A DNA stretch of 64,000 nucleotides, from the NCBI GenBank assembly GCA_947579605.1, contig OX388320.1, positions 3,348,001-3,412,000 on the forward strand, written 5' to 3'. This DNA is from Athripsodes cinereus. Taxonomy: Eukaryota; Arthropoda; Insecta; Trichoptera; Leptoceridae. Numbering within the stretch: position 1 is the stretch's first letter; the number at the start of each line of letters is the position of its first letter. Made by a program: the position numbers and the translations under genes. Of the stretch, positions 12,871 through 25,235 are shown piece after piece. The notes under the pieces were generated by a model. It was not told where the DNA came from. It did no database searches and worked only from the letters and a program-made list of their open reading frames with translations.

Positions 12871-13049
12871 TGCCTCAAAGGAAGAAAAGCCTTTGAAGCC
12901 CAAAAAATATTGTCTGCTTAAATAATCTAAACGAGACTGAAAATATCTTCACGAAAATGGACTCAGGACTACCACGATATCTAAAATAATGCTCCACACG
13001 AATTATTATTTTCACATTTTGTCACTCTTCATTATTTTTGTCTAGCTAT

Positions 13050-13345
13050 CAACGAGTATATCGCTAAAGGTGCAACTTTTTTGTTCAACTATGTTCAACT
13101 CCGTGATACAGGATAGACGATGTTCCAGGCTGGGTAATATCCTGAAAAGGCTAATTGGCCAAAAAGAGCACCGGTCTTCCGTCCGCAAGGGTTCGTCAGC
13201 CCGTGATTTCCCTCTTTCACAATACACCGTTCTTATAACGACAACAGCAGAGCGCAGGAAATATCGTAGAAAGAGGTGACGCAATTGGCACAGAGTCACT
13301 CTGAATGGAGGAGGCTGGTTTCTGCTCTGTCCTCCCGAGAGGAGC
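13050..13345 (+). mobile_element. LINE 3' end with (GAT)n tail
   Basis: This is the longest copy of the family also seen at 4322-4435 and, on the minus strand, 21165-21420. A frame through it reads IQDRRCSRLGNILKRLIGQK...YRRK, the kind of arginine-rich tail seen after LINE reverse transcriptases. It ends in CCTCCCGAGAGGAGCG and (GAT)n. It is nested inside the 2.5-kb TIR element. Confidence 0.55.
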
Positions 13346-13705
13346 GTTGATGATGATGATGATGATGTTGAAGTATTTATCCTATATATATTACTTCAAT
13401 TTAATTTGATTTTCATATAAAACACTTTAAAAATAACATTATTATGAGACCAAACAGTATGCAATACTTATAGGCAAATTGGGTAACTCCATCAATTATA
13501 GCATTTATTTTACAAAATCTATCACAGAAAATTAGGTAACTCCAAAAAAAGGCTACAAAACCATTATAAACATAATTATGTCAAGGTTATTGTGTTACGA
13601 ACATGTATCTACATCATGTAGATATTTTAGAATAAGGAAAATAATAATAATAATATGCATAACAAAAATATTTAGTTTTTTGTCCGCCCTGTAAAGTAGC
13701 TATTT

Positions 13706-13741
13706 TGGAGTTACCCAATCTGCGAATTAAGGTATCGATAT
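13706..13741 (-). repeat. right terminal inverted repeat of the 2.5-kb element
   Basis: A perfect inverted match to 11195-11230. Bases just outside both ends differ, so the repeat boundary is sharp. Confidence 0.85.
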
Positions 13742-14099
13742 GTAACTTTTTTTGTTTATGTATATTGTTTATATGTAAAAAACTTATTTTTATTGTAATT
13801 TTTACATTCATCTGCTTAATCCTTATAACAGTAATGCTGTTTGACTGGTAGAAAATTCAAATACCTACAGTTTTTTAACAAATTTGTTAGGTACATAATG
13901 AAAAAATAACTGCGTATTTATCACTATCAAAATTTTTAAGGAGTTTTTTTATACGAAAAGATCACTTAAGCCAATCTAAAGCCAATTCGTAAGCAATGGG
14001 ATGCCTTTCTCACTTCTTACGATTCGATTTTGCGCAATGTTACATTATGTAAACATGGTTCTCCTATTGAGATGTCTGATAATATTTAAAAAAAAAAAC
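13742..14099. other. intergenic, no gene seen
   Basis: AT-rich sequence with no protein-like frame and no recognised repeat. Confidence 0.6.
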
Positions 14100-14275
14100 T
14101 AGAATTAAATTAACCCAAATACACCCCAGACACCCTCACAGTAAGCGATACGCTTGTGTCTTGAAGGTGTAGTGGGTTGGCAGCAGGTGGAATTGAATCC
14201 AGGATTTTTCAATTGAAAGTTTGAGACTGTACTATGAGGCCATCGACCACCTCAAAACTTGATAAAGAATATATT
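14100..14275 (-). mobile_element. tRNA-derived SINE copy
   Basis: On the minus strand: GAGGTGGTCGATGGCCTCAT (A-box-like TGGCCTCATAGTAC), a B-box-like GGATTCAATTCC, then ACTACACCTTCAAGACACAA and TTGGGTTAATTTAATTCTAG at the end. The same order is found at 50222-50395 on the plus strand. RNA polymerase III promoter boxes plus a non-tRNA tail are the hallmark of tRNA-derived SINEs. Confidence 0.6.
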
Positions 14276-14765
14276 GTATGCTGAAAACACACTAAAAGTA
14301 CTAATTATTGTTTTTTTTTGTCAATACTGACAGAGATATTTTTTATAAATATTGTTTTTCATCTTTCATTACAAAACTCTTTTAATATAAAGTGACGTTA
14401 TTGGGTTACCTACGTCACATTATCGTATAATTTAAATGTTATTTCCAACACAGGTGCAAAGTTTTGGTTTTTAAATTACTGTTTTAACGTTAAAAACCTG
14501 TTTTTTATCAGAAATTGTAGAGGTTATATCTATTTGATATATATACAGCGGATAGGCAGGTACTCACCTATGAAAATGCTCATACAAAATACACTTTACC
14601 GTCATTTCATAATTAAATATTTATATATGTTTGGCATTCACTAATGATAAACAAATAAAAATTAATATTGATTGAATCAATCATGCCTAGTTAAATAATA
14701 AAATAAAATATTTACAATTATAAAAATTTGTCTAGAAAAATATAAAATCATTTAGTCCTCCTGAA

Positions 14766-15089
14766 AAATTGTATAAAAGCAATTCATGAACAATTTTCTA
14801 GATGAATCTGGATTTTTGATGATTCCAAATACACCCACATACATTCAGATGTGGAGTAAAGACTTAAATAAATAAATTGTATAAAAGCAATTCATGAACA
14901 AATTTCGAGATGAATCTGGATTTTTGATGATTCCAAATAAACCCACATACATTCAAATGTGGAGTAAAGACTTAAATAAATAAATTGTATAAAAGCAAGT
15001 CATGAACAATTTTCTAGATGAATCTGGATTTTTGATGATTCCAAATAAACCCACATACATTCAAATGTGGAGTAAAGACTTAAATAAAT
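14766..15089. repeat. tandem array, 3 copies of a 108-bp unit
   Basis: Units begin at 14766, 14874 and 14982 with AAATTGTATAAAAGCAA and end in GACTTAAATAAAT. The spacing is exactly 108 each time. Only a few substitutions separate the units, so the array is recent. Confidence 0.9.
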
Positions 15090-16595
15090 AAATTGAGTCC
15101 GTATCATAGCAGTTTCATACGTCGGTGGTAGGATTTAAACCACACACCTGTGACTTTATTATGTGTACATGTTTTTATTCATCTAGCAAATTTATAGACA
15201 CAAACCTACATTTTACTGTATTTTTATTACAAAGCACTCAAGTGAAAAATAATACATAAATAGCACATTCAACAACAATGAGACAATTACCCGCAAATTC
15301 TTTGTATTTATTTAGATGTGATTTACGTCAATTTCACACATCATAAAATTTAACACAATCATTTACAAATCTGGTATTAGTTTATTTGACATTTTCTAAA
15401 TGTTTAACTTGCTAAAAACATGCAATTACATCAATTTGTTATATATTGTAACAAATTATTGACAAATGAAATTAATAAACCAATAAAAATCACAGCCGCA
15501 TGATGATTTACTCATATTACATAACAATTAACAAGAATTTGTGTTAAATAATGCAGATACCAACCAGTCCACGAGAGATATTTTAAAGTTTTGCTTTTAA
15601 TACACTGAGTATAAGAATATAGTTACAAATAAATATTATTTATAAACAAGCTACTTTCCGCATAACTACACTCAGTTGTATTTTGTTGAGAACAAAAGAA
15701 AAATGAAATCTAATACAATGTATTCAATGTAAATTATATTGCCATACATACATTAAATATGCATATTTTATGTAATTAAAATAATGTCTTTATGCAATGA
15801 GCTGAATTTTTACAAACGTTATATAATGCTTTGACCGACCTGAATTTTATGCAGTGCTCAAAAATATATTTTGTGATGTGTAACAGTTTATCAATTTTGG
15901 GATTACAGATAATATTGGGCACTTTTTCATTTTGTAATATATAAAAGTTTGTTGAACCTTGTTCTATTCTGGAACTCCACAAACTGTCACAAACCCTCGC
16001 ACTGAAGACAGATCAGCCCAACCTTATGTTGTTTTCTTTTGTAATAACACAAATTAATATGTCTTGAGGATCCATGTGATTCTTAAACATCTTTACATAT
16101 TTACCTATTTAAGGCAATTTTATGAGAAAAATGATTAATTTAAAATTATCTTAGATTCACTGCAAAGAGACATGATTTCAATAAACGTACAGCACACATA
16201 CGAATATAAGAACAGATTATATTACTTTATTTGCCAATCATATTTAGAATAGATACAAAGGAATATATTATTTCAATGTGTACCACAATCAACTAATTAT
16301 ATAAATAGCCTATTCTATTCAACACTTAGTGCTACTATTGTTCAATATTGTACAAGTATTTGATTCAATATCAACACAAATAGATAACAGCTCTCGTTAT
16401 AACAATCTCAGGTTAATTTTTTTTATCTCTTTTTAGGAATTGCTTCATTTTTCGCACAGTTTCTTATTTCCAATTTCTCGGAATGTAAACACACCAAAGT
16501 TTCCCACAAAAATGAATATATTCTGCATACATTTATTGTTAACGCCTGTAATGTAATATATTACTGTATGTAAACAACCAAAAGACACATAATAC
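15090..16595. other. intergenic AT-rich DNA, no gene seen
   Basis: Nothing coding or repeated was recognised here. Confidence 0.6.
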
Positions 16596-16603
16596 AGTAA
16601 AAG

Positions 16604-17016
16604 CAGTGTTGAACATATTGCAAATCGCGGCCTGCATGCGGCCCGCTGTCGGTATGTCAGATTTGATTGTATATTTGTGAACAAACATTTTCAGTTATGA
16701 AACTTAACAAAACAAAAAATGAAAATTTGGAAGCAATCAAAGACTGAAAACAAAACCGTCTTGCAAATGATAATTTGGAAGCAATTTACGTGTGGCGACA
16801 TGTAATGTGAAGCCAAATGTAAAAAAAATTGTTGGGTCAATAAAATGTCATGCATCAAAATAATAAAACATGGAATATTACATTGTAATAATTAGAATGT
16901 TTGAGCATTTGTCATTTGTACAAATTAAAAAATTAAAACTTTTAGTGTTAGCAGCCCGTTGTTGGCTCATAATCTTCCCGAGTGGCCCCTGTTCCCTATA
17001 AGTTTGTGCATCCCTG
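16604..17016. mobile_element. non-autonomous hAT-like element
   Basis: The left end is CAGTGTTGAACATATTGCAA; the right end, reverse-complemented, is CAGGGATGCACAAACTTATA. Outside it, CAGTAAAAG (16595-16603) and CAGTAAAG (17017-17024) look like a nearly perfect 8-bp target-site duplication, the hAT hallmark. The GC-rich segments near both ends (GGCCTGCATGCGGCC, GGGGCCACTCGGG) contrast with the AT-rich middle. No transposase is present. Confidence 0.6.
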
Positions 17017-17024
17017 CAGTAAAG

Positions 17025-18586
17025 TATTCATCTCAGACATTACATACACACTCAGTCATCGTTAATATAATATTCACTTCACATCCACAACTGGTAGTTG
17101 AATAAACTTATATAAACGTGACACGCTGTAACTACACACACACACACACCTATTTTAATAAGCATATCAACAGCAATGTTATAATAATATTTAAGTATAA
17201 TATTGTGTACCACTAATTAACATACTAACAAAAATTTAAGTTAGATTTTAGAAGTCCATCTACCGTTGTTTCGTCTCGCAACATGACCCGCCCATTGCCA
17301 CTTAAGCTTTGCAACACGATCCATAATATCTGTAACTTTTGTTAGGTCCGTGATGTCTTTGTTCTAATTTTATCTCTCAGACTCACCCCTAACATTCGTC
17401 TTTCTCCAGTAAACTAATTAGTTCTTCCAAAATACATATTTATGCACTTAGCAGATAATCACAACAAATGCAGATAGTATAAGTCACGTATTGCATACAA
17501 TATTTTAAATTGAGGGACAGACCTTGAACAAGATGAAGTGAATTAAGTTACAATTCATAAAAAAAAGTTAAAACTTGGTTTCAGTATTGGTAACCTATTT
17601 GGTTTGACACTGATGGAATGTTTTACTGCTGCACCTACTAAATAATATTGATAATGAATTCCTTCAGTAAGCACATAAACATTGAGACAGCCTTCACACA
17701 GTGCAAGTTCACAATATTATTATACAGCGCCTGTTTGCAATACTAATCAACAATGTACAGAAACGCCTGCGTAAGCATTTTGGTGCATTCACATGTATAT
17801 TGATCCGCTATAAACACACTTATCAGTAAGTAATAGTTAAACCGACCTTCTTTATGTTGCCTCTCATCTATATTCACCATGTATTTTATTTATTACCAGA
17901 ACTGTTAAAGATATTCTTTAGTACTTATGAGATCACAAATAAGCAATATATATTTTACTCACACTAACACACTGATATAACACACTAATATTTTTTCAAT
18001 AGCTCAAAGTATCCATGGTCATTCATATTTTTGACATAAATCAATACTTTTTCGAAAATAATTGCCTTTCCTTATAATTATTATAAAAATATTTTATTGC
18101 ATTTTTTTATAAATCTATATAATATGTACCTAATCTATGTTGTTATTTCTACTGGTCAACTTTTAATTTATTTTAGCCATCATATCTAAATCCACATATA
18201 TGTTATTTTTTTTTAATAAACAATAATATTTGAATAATATTCTATTTTTGTTTGATTTTGAAATTGAAACTGCATTTAATCATTTTCTTGATAAATATAA
18301 TTGTAATTTTTCATACTTAATTTTTAAATAGATATATCAATATTTTTTTTATGTCACATGTTCCAATAATTATTGATATTTTTGTGTACTTATCATTTTC
18401 CGTCTACCAAATGATTTGGTTCTTAGCTTTAAGCTTGTCATGAATAGGTTGCGCGCAATGGATAAATTGAAAATATTCAATATTTTTTCTAGTCCTTTAA
18501 GAAATTGACTTTTTATTATCAAAATATATTATTTTTTTCATAATGCTAGGCATTTGTAAGATATTTTATTGTAAATTATTAAGAAC
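17025..18586. other. intergenic; short (CA)n near 17135
   Basis: AT-rich, no gene. A short CA microsatellite lies at about 17133-17148. Confidence 0.6.
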
Positions 18587-18739
18587 CCGAGTGCACACTT
18601 TCGACTTGATATTTAGTCAACTGTATCAAAAGTATCGATAAATAATTCGATAGTGTTAGCATCCTCATACATATACCACACACTTTTGATAAAAACTTAA
18701 AAAATTGACTCTTTATTTTAGTTATAAGTGTGCGCTTGG
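18587..18739. mobile_element. probable foldback MITE
   Basis: The left end CCGAGTGCACACTTTCGACT and the reverse complement of the right end GCCAAGCGCACACTTATAAC are related. Inner blocks (GTCAA, TATCAAAAGT) also occur in inverted order, so the segment can fold on itself. Similarity is moderate and no duplication of the target was found. Confidence 0.4.
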
Positions 18740-20898
18740 CTTTAATCTATCATAATATTAAATTGTGTATGTAACATTCTTTTGTATTAATCGGGTTGTT
18801 TTGTATTAAACTAGATATATAATGTAATTACTACTGACTATAGAATATTATTTATAATGACAACAACAACTCCTTATCCAAGCTGGACAGAATGAGATAG
18901 TAAACAAATACATTTTGGTTCAAGTGCATTGGGTTAATGACTCTCTATAATATGCAATATTTCGTTACAAAACTTTATTAATTAATTAACCATTTTTGAT
19001 TACAATGAATGAAATTACTCAATTTGTATTGCAGTGAAATTGATTCACAAAATATTATGAATGACTACGTTCAAATCAAATCTTGGAGTCTGTGAGTCCA
19101 AACATATATCAAAAATATTATTTTCAAATGCTACGTTCCGTTAAGCTTTTTAGATAAAACATTAAGGTGAGAAAATAAAGCTTTGATTATTTTCAACACG
19201 GTTTGTAGTGTCTTGTAAAATTTGACAAATGCACATAAAAGGTCAAACATATATGCATTATAATAATGGCAAAATAATTGAGTAACTGCATCTTATTATA
19301 ATGAAATGTTTTTCTTATTGTTATTATGATTAGCCCAGTATAATGAAAGTGCCTATAGTATTTATTGTAAAATTATTATTTATATTTGTGTATCGTGTTG
19401 TTGTATTAATTAATTATTAATATATGTATAAAAGGAAGGATAATTATATAAATCTTTCTGTTGCATTGTGTTCACGTCACTATACTTTATTCTGTCCTTT
19501 CAATCAATCACACTAGAAATGTAATGAGACCATTATATAGACTATAGCAAACAGTATTATTATTATGTTTTGTTAACACGAAACTGTAGAGGAATACTTT
19601 GAATGTTACTTACTGTAAACACATTTTATTAATTTATTTGTCTTTACAATACTGACCTAGTTGATGTATCAAAAATATCCTACTGTGCAAAATCTCAATT
19701 TGATTTTAAATGATCATGGTGATTCTTAGAATACTTTTGCACAAATTATATTATTAGGTATGTGATATCTTTTTAATCAATAATTATTCTTAATTTTTTA
19801 TTACAGCAATTTTTTTTTGTATTTAGCATTCAACGTATTCAAAATATTTTTCGTGTGTGATATATTACGACATCACCATGGCAAAAGTGCAAATGATATA
19901 TCTTATTATTATATTTGTATGGGGCACTCGTTTAGATCCACGTTTGGTTACGAATATTACATTACATTACGTTGTAAATAATAATAAATAATATGATTAC
20001 TATAATTTGTTACTAGGTATAGTGGTGATAAATGTTGACATTCCATTTTATAAACTGAATATTAATATTGTTAACTTGAAGAATATAATAATAATATTCA
20101 AAGCTTTCCAAGATATTATCCATAGGTTGTGTACTTACGTTATACTTATATGTATAATTATTGTATAATTCTTTTATTGTTTCCTTTAGTTTTGTATAAT
20201 TATTATTGTATTGTATTTATGTGTAGATTATTTTGTATATTTTGCGCAATCATTTTAGATAATTGTCATCGTCTCATGTTCAATACAGTCATGTGACATC
20301 ATCAAAATTTTGACAGGATGAAAATAAATGTTAATTATGACAATACAAACATGGTTTAAACTATTTATTGATATTTAAATATTATTTTTTTCGTTACATT
20401 TTAACATTTGATAAAAAAAAATTAAACAAAGTTTTGATGTCACAATAAGCAGTTGATTTCAAGCATACATGTCAAAATCTTGCCAATGTCACATGATCCA
20501 TATCTTGCGTGCGGCGATGACTATATTATTATTGTTTCTCCATTTCATTGGTAATTTTGTGAGATGTTTGTTGTGCATTGCAGCACGCTGTATCGTATAT
20601 GAGTATGTAACATAGCGAGTGCCAACTTGATATATACATATATTAATAGAATTATATTGAATTGTGAAAACAAACGAGATAAAGAACACTCTATTAAAAA
20701 CAATATTAATAAACTAGTGTAAGCTTTGTAAACATCTTTTATTTCATTTATTATATTCCAAAGACCCAATCGTAAATCAAGAACCTGGATCATTCAATTC
20801 AATTCGATATTTGTTATTTGATAAAATGGGTAATATTTAAATGTATTGTGTTACTTATAAGTACCTATACATATAACAGTATACAACCATTTAGATCA
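18740..20898. other. intergenic AT-rich DNA, no gene seen
   Basis: Only short open frames with AT-biased composition are present, and no repeat was recognised. Confidence 0.6.
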
Positions 20899-20900
20899 GG

Positions 20901-21088
20901 GGCCTGAGTCAATAACACACTTTCGCGTCACGTTCCCGCTCCGTTAGCGTTCGGGTGCAGACGATGTTGCGCCAAAGTGTTAATTTTCGTAACTATTGTG
21001 TATCTTAGCAACGAAATTGACACTTGCTTGCAACTTCGTCTATACTCGAACGTTAACGTGACGTGAAAGTGTGTTATTGACTCAGGCC
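20901..21088. mobile_element. foldback MITE, about 188 bp
   Basis: The left arm starts GGCCTGAGTCAATAACACAC and continues TTTCGCGTCACGTT. The right arm is its reverse complement with one change in that stretch, and similarity continues inward (CGTTAGCGTTCG / CGTTAACGTTCG, GTTGC, AAGTGT) after an 11-bp indel. The segment is also GC-rich against its flanks. It forms a hairpin of about 85 bp. Confidence 0.7.
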
Positions 21089-21164
21089 TCTGCACCTGAC
21101 AATACAAACTTGGAATCTGTGAAACCGGTAGTGCGTTATTATATGTATGATCATCTCTCGGGAG

Positions 21165-21420
21165 CACAGGGCAGAAACCAGTCATTCAGAACATGTCTCC
21201 ATCAATTAAGTCACCTCTTCCCACGACATTCCTAGCACTCTGATGTCGTTGTTATATGAATGATGTATTATGAAAGAGGGATGTCCGTGCCGTCGGAACC
21301 CTCGTAAACAAAATAATAGTCCTCTTTTTGGGCAAATATTGTGATGGTCTGTGGGACATTCTCAAAAGATGGCCCAACCAGAACCATCATCTGTCCTGTA
21401 TTACAAGATCTTTACTAAAC
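21165..21420 (-). mobile_element. LINE 3'-end fragment
   Basis: Reverse-complemented it matches 13050-13345 throughout: GGACAGATGATGGTTCTGG, GCCCAAAAAGAGGAC, GAGGGTTCCGACGGCAC, CATCCCTCTTTCATAATACA, AACGACATCAGAGTG, GGTTTCTGCCCTGTGCTCCC. Frames are broken. Confidence 0.55.
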
Positions 21421-23429
21421 ACGCTGGGGCATAGTATAATTTGTGACATCCTCATACCAGCTATTATCTAACACCATATCTCCAAAATCCTTCTAAGATA
21501 CTTATTTCCAAAACTTAGTATCTTCTGCTTCTTTCTCTCAAAGAGATCCCTTATTTACTTAAAAAAAAAATTGAGATGTATAATTTAAACGAGCTTTATA
21601 ATTCACTTGCTGGGTGCTTTACCTTAAAAATATTGGAATTTGAACTAGCACATATAAGCAAATGTTCATTTTTGCGTCTACCAACTTCTATAACATAAAC
21701 ATCAAAAAAGCATTAGAAAACTAAATAACATGGGAATAGATACTATGAAATAATACCAATCAGAAACCTCATAATTTGGATTCACATAATCACATAATGT
21801 ATCCTTTACCAAAGTATAAAATATTAGATATGTGGGTATTGTGGGTACATCATATTTCTCAGTAACATTATGGTGAGTAACAGAACATATATATATTATT
21901 ATTTCATACAACAGGTTCCATCCATATTTCATCATTACATTTCACCCTACCCTAATATATATATTATAGCGTGCCCTACCCCAGGGAATTAGGAGGGTGA
22001 ATCATTTACAAATCCAGACATCCCTTACATTACCAGGAACACACCCTTCTAACCTCATAAATTTCCAAGTAATTTCAGAAACAAATAATACCTATATGCC
22101 ACAAGAAATATTTTCTTCAGAAGGATGAATCAAATGTTTATATCAATTTACTTTTATGATTTCTAACAAAGATATACTAGATAGGTAATTCAAAGAAAAA
22201 AATTGGTCCTACAGCCGATCAAATTTTACAGCCAGTTTTAAACCAGCGTCTGTTGAGACGGTTTGTTAGACAGCGCATAATCATTATCATCTTAATGATA
22301 TAGAGTGAGACAGCATAATATTATTATTAATGTGTTAAGTTGGAACACGAATATTCCGCAATAATGTACTGAATTGCAGGTCTATTATGTCTATGATTTC
22401 TAATGAAATACATTTTATTTTATATATTTGCACAACTGTTTTTTTTTTCAAGTTTTTCCATTTCTACTGGCCTGCTCTATCCAATAAAACTACAAGATGA
22501 GCTTTTGAGTAAAATACAAATTAAAGCTGTGATGAGGCTAACTCCAGACTCTAAATGATTCAATTAAGTCATAATATTCTAAAATAAATGTCTAAACACG
22601 CATTGATTTGCTGGCACCTGCTGGGGATGCTTCGTTAAGACATAAATTTTATTTTCACTTATTGTGTCAGAGAAAATAATTTTATGAAACTTTAAATATA
22701 GTATAGAGTATACTTACAGAAAGTACAATAGACAGATTTAATCTGTAAGAACCATTGAGCAAACTACAATTTTTCAGAAATATACATAAAGCAAGAGCAA
22801 AAAATTAAGATTCAACAAAGATTCTTGATACAAAATATATGGAAATTCAGTCCGTAAAGTAGAAATTATTTACCTAAATTGCTACTTTGCATGCAAACTG
22901 CATTCTTTCCATAGAGTTCTGTCAACGTGAATGAGCCCGAAGCATTTGAATAAATTGCACCGTCTAAAGATATCTTCTATGACAATATCCCTTTTCTTCC
23001 TCAAGTATCGTATCAGGTCCATTAAATGCAAACTGCATTGGTTTTGGAAAAGTATCAACTTCCCATCTTTAATAATAAACAGTATTGCACTCTTACATTT
23101 TGACATTGAGAATGCAGACAGGTTTTATTAATAATAATACTCTGCATATATATGGGAGAGAAGAAAAACAACAGTATTTTGTTGAAATAATAAAAGTTTA
23201 TTAAGAAGAAATATTAAACTGGTTTTGAATGTCATTTTTATTTTATAGAATAATAATAATTATATGTAACCTGCAGCTGGTTACTAATGTATACCATCAC
23301 TATGGACCTCCACTCCACTGATCACATCAATATTATAAATGATCTAGAGTTTGTGTGTTCACATTGTGAAAAGACATTTTAAACATATTTGTTATCAATA
23401 AAACACTGTTTTACTTTTCACTATTAATT
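21421..23429. other. intergenic AT-rich DNA, no gene seen
   Basis: No protein-like frame or repeat pair was recognised. Confidence 0.55.
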
Positions 23430-24232
23430 TATTATTACTCAAGCGCTTTCGTCAAGTTAGCTTGACATTTTCAAGAGAACTAATTACAAGAAAATTTGTT
23501 ATTAAAGATGTTATTGAAGAATTGTTAGTGGACGATGTTATTAAAGAAACAGAATAAAATAATGATTCATAGATATTTATATGCACCCATTGTAAAAGAT
23601 AGTGATAAGAATTGGAGAAAGATTTTTGTACGTCAATAGTTTGACTGAAAAAGTAAATAATATTACAAAACCATATTTTAATCCAGCATTTTATACCAAC
23701 AACAATTTAAGCAAACTTCTTTTTAATAATAAGGACCGTAACAATATAATTAATAGCAGCGGTGTCTATTGTATTGATTGCAATGATTGTGATGCCAAAT
23801 ATGTCGGACAGACCAGTCGATCGATAGACACTCGTATCAAAGAACATTCCAGAGCACTTAAGGGTTTATCTAATTGTTCGGAGATGGCGGATCATTGCAT
23901 TAGTCATAATCACAATTTTGATGTGAATAGTGTAATATCCTACATTCAGAAAACCGGTATAGAAAATTAATTGCTTTGGAAACATTGGAAATACATAGAA
24001 ATATTAAAAATATAGTAAATATTCAAATACCCCATTCATCACCATTGTTGAAACCAATTGTTCATCCACCATTGTCTTAACTACTCCTACTTCCTTACCC
24101 CTTCTTTTCTGTTTTTAGGTACCTACATATAAAAAATATTGTTGTTGCATGTGACTTTAAGAAAAATTTTTCTTGTAATTAGTTCTCTTGAAAATGTCAA
24201 GTTAACTTGACGAAAGCGCTTGAGTAATAATC
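23430..24232 (+). mobile_element. Penelope-like element relic: GIY-YIG domain between inverted repeats
   Basis: Inverted repeats of about 54-65 bp flank it: 23434-23487 and 24175-24228 are reverse complements with one mismatch. Between them lies a GIY-YIG endonuclease domain (23602-23970). Read from inside outward, each repeat contains CAAGTTAACTTGACGAAAGCGCTTGAG or its one-base variant, that is a small hairpin, GAAA and the palindrome AGCGCT, as in a hammerhead-type 3' core. Reverse transcriptase is missing. Penelope-like elements carry a GIY-YIG nuclease after the reverse transcriptase and have flanking repeats in direct or inverted order, so this is probably a 5'-truncated copy. Confidence 0.7.
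23602..24079 (+). pseudogene. GIY-YIG endonuclease domain of a Penelope-like element, frameshifted
   Basis: The frame from 23602 to 23970 gives linker sequence (YFNPAFYTNNNLSKLLFNNKD) and then GVYCIDCNDCDAKYVGQTSR: GVY and YVG are the paired GIY-YIG strands, followed by the conserved Arg of TR(I)KEH and the Glu/His of the helix. The CNDC pair matches the Cys-rich linker typical of Penelope nucleases. After SYIQKT the frame ends at a stop, but the expected C-terminal part (RKLIALETLEIHRN...) continues in another frame to about 24079. A frameshift near 23958 therefore broke it. Penelope nucleases nick target DNA for reverse-transcriptase priming. Confidence 0.8.
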
Positions 24233-25070
24233 AATATTATAAAATAAGATGTATTATATAAAAATTACATTTAACTTTATAGACAGTCAATCACACATTA
24301 AATTGTTATGAAACAAACTTTTTCTTTTTCAAGACATTGAATGCTAGTATGAACATTCAATTGAAGTAGATATTTGAACTGAAATTTTAGAAAAATTGTA
24401 ATACTTACCAAATTAAATTTATACCACCCAGAATATCTTTTCTACTCACCCTTCTTCTCCATCCGCATGATATGTTTGACATGTTCTTCAATAATTCCAT
24501 AAATTTTAATCTCATTTAGAATATTATTTAATTTGCTAAAATGTTTTTAATAATTATAGAGAATCTTTCGACTATTCACAATGTCTAATAGACAAATATC
24601 ACAGATCAAATCACAGTATTAAAGCCACGATAGTAGAATGAAAACTATAATATGTCTCTAACGGTATTAGATAAAGTTTTCAGAAAAACTTTGATGTAAT
24701 GTTTTACCACGTTACTGATAGTGTATTACAAGCTATTATAAACCTTAACTAATTCTACACGAATGTATCACTGCCTGATAGAATGGTTATAGTGGAATAT
24801 GAAAATATTGAAAGAAAATAGAGTTAACAAAACATCAAATATAGAAAAATTACATGTTATATGTACGTATACTAAAATTATATAAATATATATAACAACT
24901 GATAATATCGAAATCATTTACAAGAATGTAATATCTGCAACATGTACAAAATAAAATATAAAAAAGTTACCAACCAAAAATTTTGAATTTATTGAGTCAT
25001 GCAAAAGATATTTACTTCTTTAATCCGCAACACTTTGAAGTTCAATTTATTGAAAAAAGCCATTTTTACA
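24233..25070. other. intergenic AT-rich DNA, no gene seen
   Basis: Nothing coding or repeated was recognised. Confidence 0.6.
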
Positions 25071-25074
25071 TTTA

Positions 25075-25235
25075 TCCATCACAAGTGGAGTAGCCAGTAG
25101 ACTCACTGAATGTAATGAATATACAGATTATCCTCACTGTGCCATAAAAAATAAAGCACAAACAGGAGTTATCATATACCTCACCGCTTGACTGAAAATG
25201 TTCAAATACCTGCTTTCTCATAGAAAATGATCTGT
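25075..25235. repeat. dispersed repeat R, strongly degraded copy
   Basis: CACAAGTGGAGTAGCCAGTA, ACTCACTGAATGTAATGAAT and CCTCACTGTGCCA follow the order seen in the copies at 25764 and 60492. The CAAATACCTGCTTTCTCATA block near the end is also recognisable. Confidence 0.45.

Larger units (their letters stand above)
11195..13741. mobile_element. 2.5-kb element with perfect 36-bp terminal inverted repeats
   Basis: The first 36 bases (11195-11230) are the exact reverse complement of the last 36 (13706-13741). The TIR starts ATATCGATACCTTAATTCGC and ends in ATTGGGTAACTCCA. That 14-mer recurs inside, near both ends: 11347-11360, 11385-11398, 13478-13491 and, with one change, 13531-13544. Repeated subterminal motifs are usual for DNA transposons whose transposase binds several sites. 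No transposase is intact. The interior holds a Penelope end (11890-12030), a coding-like remnant (12262-12510) and LINE 3' ends (12490-12870, 13050-13345), so later insertions are nested in it. I could not define a target-site duplication, so the superfamily is open. Confidence 0.75.

Noticed and set aside
14766..15089. CRISPR-like array
   Set aside because: Units are directly adjacent 108-bp tandem copies with no spacers, in a eukaryotic genome.
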